A stretch of DNA of 64,000 bases from Crocodylus rhombifer (taxonomy: Eukaryota > Chordata > Crocodylia > Crocodylidae), in NCBI GenBank assembly GCA_038503035.1, contig JAVSML010019159.1, positions 62,001 through 126,000 on the forward strand, given 5' to 3'. Numbering within the stretch: the first letter of the stretch is position 1; each line of letters begins with the position of its first letter. Both the position numbers and the translations under genes were made by a program. The notes beneath the pieces were generated by a model that worked only from the letters and a program-made list of their open reading frames with translations, was not told the origin of the DNA and made no database searches. This document shows, piece by piece, positions 1 to 9,343 of the stretch.

Positions 1-3000
1 CGATCCTGCGGCTACCGTATATAATGCATGCTGATGTCCCTGTGGCTTTAGCAACTTGCACTCGACGTCCACCGCCGATGGGTCGTAAAGGTGGAAGAAC
101 AAAAGGCTTCGCGCCCTTTGGTGAGACGGTGGGGACGTGGGGGGAGATGCGGGGGTGCCTTGGCTGGGCTCCATCCAGGATCGCAAACGTCATTCCCGGT
201 CCTTTGTCATGGGAGGGTTCACGGGGGAAAGGCCCGGGGAGCGCGGCGTGCAGAGTCCACGTGACGGGCAGCGTGCTCCCCGCACGTCAAATCGCACCCG
301 TTGCTGTGCGCGCTCCTGCCGTTTATTCCTGGCTGCAGAAAGGCGGGGGGCCGCCAGCGTCCAGGCCTCCTTTGTGCATTAATGATTTGTCTTCCCTGGG
401 AGCTGGGACGCACCAGGACTGGCCCCTCGCCCGAGCTGATCTGTGCGTATTGTGCGGTCCCGGTTCTGCAGCGTTCGCGGGGAATTTCGGTGCTGGGAAG
501 CCGCGACGTTGCTGTCAAAGGAGCGATGTTTGCTCTTGCTCAACGCGCCATTGCTAGGTCATGCTGTCGGGCCTCCATAAAACTGCCGGAGGTCAGGGCT
601 TTGCCGTGTCCCCACGTCGGCTAGCAGCACGCCCAGGACCTGCTGGGGACGAGGCTCTGCTGTTGTGGGAGCTGGGCAGGGACCAGGAAAATCTTTGGGG
701 TGCCCCAGAGCTTTCCTGGCCCGCCCAGGAAGAAGGAAGCCAAATGGCAGATGAAGAAATGGGTACAAATGGGTTTGGGGCTAATGGCGACAGATTGTTT
801 CAAGGATTTCCTTTCGCTCCCCACTGCTTTTTCTTTCCCGAAGCGTAACCCGGCAAAACAGAGCCGTTGATTTGACCTGGGAAGTCAGCCTGGTTTTTTT
901 GTTCATTGAAAAATGTCATTGTGGGAAATCTTCCAGCGCTCTGAGTCAGGGCAGGTCACCCAGCCAGGCAAACAGTGTTGGCTTCCACGATCCAGCATGT
1001 TTTGATGGGAAAACATCTCGTCCCCGATCCCCAGCAGGCTCCTGTCGTGGTGTTTGGCATCTGCATAGATGCACGGGCAGGGAAAGCAATATCCCTCTGG
1101 CTTTGGACTCCCAGAGCCGCGCAGCGCCTGTGACTTGGTGTGCAAACCCTGCTGCAGGGCGGGCGGCTGGCGCTGTCCTGTGGGCAGCAGCGTGCCTCGG
1201 GCTCTTTCGTGCAAGGCAGCAGCAAGGAGATGTGCAGGCAGATCCGTGTCTTGGGGACCTGATCCTCTGCAGACAGATGTGGTGCTAAGGGTAACCGTTC
1301 CCCACCTCCCACGGCCTCCCACGGGCAGGGAAACGAAGCAGTGGTGGAGCACGTGGTCAGTGCCCAGGACTTGGGCTCCATCAGCCCGCTCCTTGGCAGA
1401 GAAGCTGCAAGCGAGGAGAGACGCGTGACACCTGCTTAGCACTCGCCCTGTCTGGGGGAGCCCAGCGCCGACTCCCGGACCTCCTCCTCTGTCTCATTCG
1501 CACCCCAAGCTTCAAGTCGGGCCTGGAAAGGAAGCTGGTGCAGTGAGTTGTCCCGTTCTTTGCAGTGCAAGGGGGAAAGAGCAGGGCCATGTTATGGCCC
1601 TTATGAGGCCACAGGAGCACGGCTGGGTAGGCAGGGGCCGCAGGGCTAGGCCCCCATAAGACGTGTCGGATGCCTGGAAATCACCCTGTCTCCGTGTGGG
1701 CTACAAGGGGGATGGGGACCGCTTGATAAAATAACCTCTAACGAGCCGTTTGTGCTCCCTTCTGCCCAGCTTAGTCTTTCCCCTGGACTCTGGAGATACG
1801 AGCGCCTGATTTTCTTCCTGCTTGATATCGCGTGCAAGTGAACGGCTGTTACAAATATTCCCTCGTCCCAGGCTCCGCTCAATAGATACAACCTGAGCCC
1901 TTTCATTTCCTGACAGAGCCGCTTAATAGATATTCCCAGCATAATAATGGCTTCAATTTTTCCCTTTGCTGTGATGGAAACAGAGGGAGCGGATCCCAGC
2001 TGTTTTTGACAGGCGGTGCTTCGATAAAACAAAGCAGCCCGAGAGCTGTGCTTTATCAGCAGGATCCGTGCCGGGGTGTCTCGACGGGAGCGCTTAGCAG
2101 GACGCGCCATGGCTTTGCTCGCATCTCTTGCAGGGCGGACATCTGTGGAATGAACGTTTAGATGTCTCGAACGCGTCTTGAATGCGATGCTGCTGCTAAA
2201 GGAGAGCGGCAAGACCGCGCGGCGCTGGTGGCGTGTAGCGCACCGTCACGGGGCGTGCGTCGGTCCCGTACAAGCCTGTAATGCCGAGCTCTTGGCTGAT
2301 GGGATGGGTAATTCCCTGCAGTGCCGCCACGTAGCACCTCCCTTGCATTAAAACACGCACTCGCCGTCGGTGCAGAGTCCTGGTGTATGCTCAGTCTGGC
2401 CCCTGAGGCCGATGTAAGGGTCTGGCAGTCCTGTCCTAGGATCGCTGCCTCGCCTCAGCCCATGCACTGGGAAACGGGGTCTGCTCTGGAGGTCCCGGGC
2501 CCCATGCAAGCTTGAAGCGACATGGTGGGGAAAGGCCCGTCGGGGACACAAAACCGTGGAACCGGCTTCGTGCCCTGGCGCAGGAGTGTGAGCTGTGTCT
2601 GTTCATTGCAGAGCTCCTCATCCAAGGGATCCCATGGCCGCTCGCTGAGGGCATTCGTCTGAGGAAGCCACGATTACGCCTCAGCAGGTAATGGTACCGC
2701 TTCTCGGCAATGCTGTCGTTTGCCCCTTGTTGGGGGCGTCTACTTTTTTCTTGGTGAAAAATGCACGTGTCTGAATCCCCTCCTTGCAGCACAGGCAAGG
2801 TCCAAATGTTTCCAGCGTACAAAACGCCCGGGGTTGCTTGCTGTCTTGCAGAACCGGCTCCTGCTGCCTGTCCCTGAGGTCTGAGCTTTGCACCGAGGCA
2901 CGCGGCAAGGCCAACGGGATGGCAAGCTGCTGGGCTATGCTCTTCTTTTTGCCCCGACACTGAGTTCATGCTGGTGCTCCTGGGGCTTGGTTAAGACACA

Positions 3001-3693
3001 GATGATAGGTCTTGAAGACAAAAACCCCCTTCTTTCTCCTTTGAAGCTAACTGTTGCTCCTTGGACTTTTCTAAGTAAAATTCCCTCGTGGCCCTCAACC
3101 TTTGCGATTGCTGTGAAATCATGATGACAGTACAGCATTTTTCCTTCAATAAACCATCTTTTCTCTCTGCATTGCTCTTGTTATTTTCTTTTCCAAAGCT
3201 TCCCAAGTTCCGAATGCATGAGGATGATGAGGATGAGGGTGCCGGACTCCAGACTCGGGGTCCTAACTCCTCCGAGCTTTGACAAAATTCCACGTCTGGC
3301 TTCACACCGACCCCCTGTCCTATTGATGAGCCTAATTTGGGCACCTGTAACGTTCCAGAAGTGTTTAGATCCGGGTTTGCATCCGAAGTCTCTGATGACA
3401 GGAATGCAGCAATGGATCCAGTGGCTGCGATTGTGGTCTCAGGGAAGTCTGTCTGTGCCGTGGTCAGAGCAGTGTCATATGGAAGTACCTGAGTTAGTTG
3501 GAAACTACCTACGTGACATAAGACCCGAGCATGGCTGCTGTTAGTAGTGTAGCTGCATTGCAGGGCTTGGCCCAGGCTAATTGCTCTGGTGTTAGGTGGG
3601 TGGAGGTGAGCTCTGTGCTGCTGTGGCTAGTATAAAACTGGCTTAGGATGTCTGTGCTACATTGCAGATGGACCGGATTCTCCAGGAACCAGT
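1..3693. other. intergenic DNA, no gene seen
   Basis: No reading frame here shows a recognisable protein family, splice-phased exon series or RNA gene. The open frames overlap on both strands and look like chance frames in GC-rich DNA. A less GC-rich block at about 1700-2210 (many TAAT, ATAGATA and ATAATA strings in an otherwise GC-rich setting) looks like a possible conserved non-coding element, but this cannot be tested without an alignment. Position places this region downstream of BPI, where human has LBP; no LBP signal-peptide exon is visible. Confidence 0.6.
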
Positions 3694-3945
3694 GGGTGCG
3701 TCTACATGTGCATTAATGCGCTTTAGTTAATATGCATTAAATCGAGTCCCTCCATTGTGAGGTACTAGGAAAATGTGCGTTAACCTGGCTTAATGCACAT
3801 TACCTAAAGAGCACACTTTTTAAGTGATGCTTAATGCTAATTAGACTATTTTAATGAGCATTATGAAGCATTTTTTTTTACGTGAGGCTTTAATGCACAT
3901 TAAAATGTGCTAATGCGCATTAAAGCGCATATATAGACGTGCCCA
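3694..3945. repeat. palindromic MITE-like element (copy 1)
   Basis: The two ends are inverted copies of each other. The left end at about 3694-3720 contains GCGTCTACATGTGCATTAAT, and the right end at about 3911-3945 reads the same motif on the other strand with a few changes. The interior is dense in TTAATGCACATT-type words and has no coding potential. A diverged relative lies at 43642-43925. Terminal inverted repeats without a transposase fit a non-autonomous DNA transposon. Crocodilian genomes carry abundant MITE-like families of this sort (for example Chompy), but assignment to a named family is not made here. Confidence 0.65.
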
Positions 3946-4699
3946 TGTGCAAGGTTCATTAAATGCAAAGGAGGCTTAAAGCTACGCATAGATTTGTGTA
4001 GAGACAGCCGGCCCATCAGACTCCAGTTCTTGGTGTGCAGAGCACTGAGCAGGTTGCCGAACTGAGGGAGAAAAAAGCACTTGGAGGCTCAGGGGATACG
4101 AATAAATCAATCAGAAAACTGGTATGAAATAACACTGCCTCGGGGAGATGGCGTTAGCTATAAATAACACAAAGCACGGGTTAAATCAGAGGCCTCGGAG
4201 GACGCCCAAGTACTCCTCCTTCCAAATGCAGCACGTTCAATAGCCTCCTCCAATAAAGCAGATAAATTTCTCACTGGGAAGCTAGAAAGGATGTAAAACT
4301 CCCAGTGACTGCCATTTATTACCGCAGCCGAGGGAGCTGCTATCAAAGACAGGCACATGGAATCCATAAGCCTTTCAGATTGTTGCTCCACAGAGCCCGA
4401 GAAATACAATGGGCTGCTGAATATCCCCGGCTTCGCGAATGCCATCCAACTCCCAGCCCCGCGAGAGACACGCGGAGAGAACAGACGCTATTAGGAAGAG
4501 ACAATTTAATGGAAGGAGCATGTAGACAATCAGAAATGTAAACGGCAGGTCTCCTGCCACAACTGGGCCACTGGGAAGATATTACAGCATGTTTCCAGGC
4601 ATCTTTTGTCAATTAGAATATGGAGAAGGGCTCGGGGAGAGGGGGAAGGTGCTTGGAAACTTGGGGATTTGGCCGGATGCGGGGGCTAATCCGTTGTAA
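3946..4699. other. intergenic DNA, AT-richer block
   Basis: No gene is seen. About 4085-4640 is distinctly less GC-rich than its surroundings, with words such as AATAAATCAATCAG, TATAAATAACAC and CAATAAAGC. It could be an old conserved non-coding element or simply unique sequence. The minus-strand open frame across 4158-4445 has no recognisable domain or splice context. Confidence 0.4.
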
Positions 4700-5165
4700 T
4701 TGTGGACCAGCAGAATGAGCAGCAGGAAAGGACACGGATGCCTTGGAGAGAGTCCAGTGGAGGGCGATGAAAATGGTTTGGGGGCTGGAGCACAGGACTT
4801 AGGGAGCTGGGCTGATTGAGTCTGCAGAAGAGGAGACCGAGGGGGATTGACTAGCAGCCTTCATCTCCCTGCAGGGGGGCTGCAGAGAGGATGGTCTCAG
4901 TGGGGCCAGATGCCAGGACAAGGAGCAATGGGCTCAAGCTGCAGCAAGGCAGGTTTAGTTTGAATATTAGGAAAAACTTCCTTACCAGGAGGGTGGTGAA
5001 GCACTGGACCAGGCTTCCCAGAGCAGTGGTGGACTCTCCATCCTTGGAGGTGTTTAAGACCCACGTAGACAATGCCCTGGATGGGATGGTGAAGTTGGGC
5101 TGGTCCTGCTTAGAGCAGGGGGTCAGACTGAATGTGACCCCCTAAGGTCTCTTCCAGCCCCCATT
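4700..5165 (+). repeat. CR1 LINE 3' fragment
   Basis: This is a 5'-truncated copy of the CR1 3' region in plus orientation. Hallmarks in order are: GAGTCCAGTGGAGGGC near 4748; GGAGACCGAGGGGGATTGAC near 4832; the TATTAGGAAAAACTTCC block near 4966; GGTGGTGAAGCACTGGACC; CCTTGGAGGTGTTTAAGACC near 5043; and the terminal GGTCTCTTCCAGCCCC near 5147. Remnants of the ORF2 C-terminus are broken by stops, so the copy is inactive. Confidence 0.9.
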
Positions 5166-5389
5166 GTCCATGAGTCTCTCTCTCTCTACCGTGATTTGTG
5201 CTCAGATTGCAGCAGAGAAGCACCGTTGTCACCTGCACTCGTGGGATATGACTGCGGTCCTGATATTCCCGAAAACCCCACGGCAGCAGGTCTCCGGCGA
5301 CCGGTGCAGGGGCATGAGGTGGGAACTCACTGATGCTGTTTGCTGCCCCTGGAGCAGTGGGTCTGGTACCTCCGGGGGTGAAAGCTCTG

Positions 5390-5790
5390 CCTAGTTGTGG
5401 GCAGCACGGTGCCTGGTTCACACCCGGTGTGGCAGCCCTGGCCTGGCGTGCTAAATCCTGTACCTGAACCGGGCACGTGGTGCCTCTGGGTGGGCACGTG
5501 GCACCTGGCGGGGTAAGTGCTGCACCTGTAGGTGAATGTGCTGTGCCAGGAGGGTTTGGCTCGGCGTGTCTGGCACGGTTGGTGCTGTCCCCAGCCTCCC
5601 CATGCCGGCTACCGCCACGTCCAGCTCCTGCCAGGCATGGCGAGTGCTGAGCCTGAACCCGGCAGTAGCCGGTGGGGTGGCACACGCTGGGCCATGCCTG
5701 GTGTGGTCAAGGCTATCTCTGGAGTAGCGAGCAGTGAGTTTAGTGTGGTATGGGGCACGCTGGATGCCCTGGCAGCATAGTAGGGTCCCT
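5390..5790. repeat. degenerate GGCACG-rich minisatellite-like block
   Basis: Words of the form GGGCACGTGG, TGGCACGG, GGGCACGCTGG and TGCCTGG/GTGCCTC recur every few tens of bases. The period is irregular, so this may be an old, decayed minisatellite or compositional bias. No protein signal is seen on either strand. Confidence 0.35.
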
Positions 5791-6654
5791 CAATCTGGAG
5801 GGGTTGTGCCTGGCAATGGCAAATAGTTTCTGAGCGCGCCTGGCTCTGCACCTTTTGGGAGCCACGGTGACGGGGCAGTTAGCTCTTGCTTGCCATGTTG
5901 AGCATCTCCCATGTGAAAACAATGCTGCAGGTGCAAGGCGGGCTCCCGGGCCCGAGAGCTGGGTCCATGCTCAGGTTTTGCTTCTCCTTCTCCATGTGTG
6001 GATGTGCAGCGCTGGAGGGGAGACCAGAGCGGGGGTGATGGCCAAGGCTGAGGGAGATGAGGATTCAGGAGCCTGGACCGCCGCACTTGGGGCTGTCCAC
6101 CAGCACAGCAGAGACCCTCACTAGTGCCCCGGTATGGCAGTGCTGGGCGGACACGGAGTGGAGCAGATCTCCTGAATCCACTTGAAATAGGCCTTGGTGA
6201 GCTGCCCCATCTCTGCCAAGCAGCCTGGGATCCTGTCTGGGGGCACCGGGCTGAGAGGGGAGCGCTCCTGGCTTCGGTAGAGACTGAGCAGTGTGGACAT
6301 GTGCACAGAATAACAACAAGCCTAAAGCCGATTAAAGCTGGATAACGAGAAGCAAACGATCAGTGATCACGGTGGAAAATTACTGTACAATGTTGCGTGT
6401 TGGGGCTAATATGGCACCATCAGCTCCTGGCTCTTTATTGCTCTCAGATGCCTGGGGCTGGCCAGCTTCCAGAGGAGACCGCGAGCCCGCCTGGGGAGGG
6501 GGGATGCCTTCTCTGCCCTGGGCTTCCGCGTGTACTATGGGGGTGGGCACACAGCCAGGGCATGCAGCGTGTACCAATGTCATCCAGGCAAGTGACTGCA
6601 GCAGGAAATTACGTGTGTGTGTGTGTTTGGGGTGAGTCAGGGGAGGGTGTAATG
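5791..6654. other. intergenic DNA, nothing recognised
   Basis: Short overlapping frames only. A brief TG run lies near 6611-6625. No conserved protein motif, promoter or repeat family could be supported. Confidence 0.5.
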
Positions 6655-6870
6655 AGCTAAAAAAGAGATTTGCAAAAAAATCGCTTTATTTGCAAGCTTT
6701 TGGGCACAGGCACCCTTCATCAGGCATAGGAGATTGCAAAGATTGTAAAAGTTCTCCTTGCAATCTCCTATGCCCGATGAAGGGTTCCTAAGCCTGAAAG
6801 CTTGCAAATGAAGAATTTTTTTCTGCAAATATCTAGTTGGTCTAATAAAAGATATCACCTCTGCCACCCC
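6655..6870. repeat. foldback interspersed repeat (copy A)
   Basis: Two imperfect inverted arms surround a short centre. The word GCATAGGAGATTGCAA near 6724 is answered by TTGCAATCTCCTATGC near 6758, and CCCTTCATCAGGC is answered by GCCCGATGAAGGG. The right flank reads TAGTTGGTCTAATAAAAGAT, a phrase also seen in modified form in the repeat at 30767-30958. It has no coding potential. It behaves like a non-autonomous foldback or palindromic element; the family is not named here. Confidence 0.6.
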
Positions 6871-9085
6871 ACAGTCAGCTCCCTCCTGGACCCAGACTCC
6901 AGCTGCAAGTCCGGGAGCCCAGCCAGGGGCTGCCAGGGCGTCTGGGAGGGAAGCTCTCCCTGCCCCACGCCTGAGCAGAGACCACCCAGAGAGCAAACCC
7001 AGTGCTCCCGTTGCAGCAGGGCCTGCGGTATCTTCAGGGGGACAGAGGGAGCTGTGCCAGGTCCCACGGCACGGGGGCTCCCTTGCAAGAGGAGGGGGCA
7101 GTGCATGCGCCCAGCCCAGCCCTGCTGCAGCCTGCAGCTGCTGCCCAGCCGGCATGGAGCTGCCCCAGCCCAGCCCTGCGCTGGGCATGCAGCTCCCCTG
7201 CAAGCTTGGGCCCTGGCACTACCGTTCCTTCCTACCCCTTGACTGTCCCGTGCTGTGCTACATCTACCACTCCAGTGATGCTCCTTTCTTCCCCCACTCC
7301 AAGTAAAGCCTCAGCTCCTGGAGGCCTGTGATGAAGTGTGAACCTCTGCTGTCCATTTGCAGCATGCATGACTGTGGGGAGAGGCTGGGGGCATGCCAAA
7401 GCCAGAAGGCCCAGGGGCCGTAGGCTCTGGCTCCCGGTTCTGCAGGGAGGGGGCTTGCACCGCAGGCGTTGGGTTGCAGCTCGCAGGCCGGCTCAGCCTC
7501 CTTCCTCCAGTTGCGTTGGGGGGCTGGAGCCCTGAGCAGCACGCCCGGGCGAGGTCTGGCAGCTCCGCTGTACGATCATTAATTAGAAACATCCCACCTG
7601 GCTGAAAAGGCACGGGCTCGGCCAAGCCCTGAGGGTGCCCATTGCTGCAGTGGGGGTCACCAGGACTGCAGCCAGCCCCTGCTCCCAGGGGGAGCGATGC
7701 CACCTTCTGCCCTCCCCACTCTTGCTCAGGGGAGAGAGGACCCAGTGCCCAGGACAGAGGGTTAGTCTGTCCTTCCCCGTGCATCAAGAGCTGCTGATAG
7801 GACTCCTGGCTTCTATTTCTGCCTCTGCCTTAACACTAATCACTGAACTGCTCTGCTAGGCCTCACTTTTCCCACCTGTGAAATGGGTGCTTCCACTGCT
7901 GGCCTTATTAAATTAGCCATGCTGCTCAGAAAATGATTCCCCAGCACCCGGGGAAACTGCTGGGGAAGAAAAAAGATTGTTTTTGTTTTAGTCACATGGA
8001 AAATTCTTGAGTTTTTTCACATTTACTTGGAAAAACCCAGCTCCCACATTTTTACTTTAAACCTAGAAAAAAAGAAATGCATTGTTTGGGTTGCTTAAAA
8101 ACATTTGGTTTCCATATTCTTGGCTCCCCAGCAAAAAACATGTTTGCAAAACTTCCCTTTGTGTCAAATGCTGTTTTTCACTTGGAAAAAAAAAAAAACC
8201 ATTGTGATGGAAAGACCGTAAGTGGCTCTAGTCATTAGTGTTTGCAATGGAGCTGGGAAACTCTTGGAGCAGACAGGCCGGGGCTGCGGCAGAGCTCACC
8301 GAAGGCGGTGGACGATTTCCCATCGACCTCCATGAGCCGGTTCACCGCATGCCGACGCTGCAGCCGCGTCTGCAAGGCTGTGTCAGTGTGTTGTTATTTC
8401 AGATATTTCCTCCACCCAAAAATCCCGCTCCACTTACAGCGCCGGCAATTCCAAACCCCGTCGCCCTGATCATCCTGGGCTGCTTTCCAGTAACCCACTA
8501 AAACGGGCTCTAAAACTTGCTAACACCCTCCCCGTCGAGGCGAGCTGCAGAGGGGATGGTTTGGGGGAGGAAGGCAGCAGGGACCCTCACTTCACAGGAC
8601 CTGCAGCTCCACCGCCCCCTCCATCCAGGCCTTTTTCGGCTAGGAAGGTGCAAGAACAGGCTGGGCGCAGGGTCCCAGGTGGGTCTGCAAGGAGACCTCT
8701 TGCCTTTAGCTGCTACCACCCACTGAGGGGACACGAGGGGCATTGCTATCACTGCCCCAGGGCTGAGTTGGCAGCAGGAGTGGGTGGGGAGCCAGGCCAC
8801 GTGCAGATGTCCAGGGCATCTTTCCACCTTCCAGAGCATTTAGGGAAGAGAAAGTCCAGCCCGCTGCAGCCTGGCAGGGGCCCGGAGGGTGGACGCCAGC
8901 TCTGGCAGAGCCGGGCCCTGCTCTCCGCGCCCACCTGGTCTCTTGCACAGCTGGACACGGAGCCCTTCTCCGCATCCTTGGCCTGCGGCGGTCCCACCGC
9001 ACTGCTCTCCACTTGGCCCGGCCAGGCCCCGAAGGCTGCGGGACAAAGGGAGATCCAGGCACGGCTTTGCCTTTTGCAGTTTCTT
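6871..9085. other. intergenic DNA downstream of BPI
   Basis: No gene is recognised. About 7960-8205 is A/T-rich with several A runs (the longest near 8187). A MIR-like SINE is annotated separately. The long plus-strand open frame from 8561 to 9811 overlaps the BPI 3' end on the other strand and reads as a GC-rich chance frame without domains. Confidence 0.5.
7785..7895 (+). repeat. MIR-like SINE fragment
   Basis: The order of words TTCTGCCTCTGCC, CACTGAACTGCTCTGC, CCTCACTTTTCCCACC and GTGAAATGGG follows the MIR/CORE-SINE consensus (loss of a transcription-control phrase, then CCTCAGTTTCC and TGTAAAATGGG). It is diverged, as expected for this ancient amniote SINE. Confidence 0.6.
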
Positions 9086-9091
9086 TTTAAT
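9086..9091 (-). terminator. BPI: putative BPI polyadenylation signal (ATTAAA)
   Basis: On the minus strand this hexamer reads ATTAAA, the commonest variant poly(A) signal. It lies about 255 bases past the BPI stop codon, a normal 3'-UTR length. No AATAAA is closer. Confidence 0.5.
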
Positions 9092-9343
9092 ACTTGCATG
9101 TGTGTTCCCTGCGCCCAGGGCCCAAGTTGCCAGATGCGGCTGCAGCTGTCAGCTGCCAGATACGGGGCTCTGGGAACACAGGCTGGCAGGGCAAGGGAGC
9201 ATCAGGCCCCGCTGGCATCACAGCACGGGTGCGTGGCAGGGAGAAGAGACCCGCGGGGGAGAATCGGTGCCGTCAGCCTGGGGCCGGGTAGAAGGGCCTG
9301 GGTGCAAGGCCAGGTGCAATGCAGGGGGAGACCGCCTTCGTCC

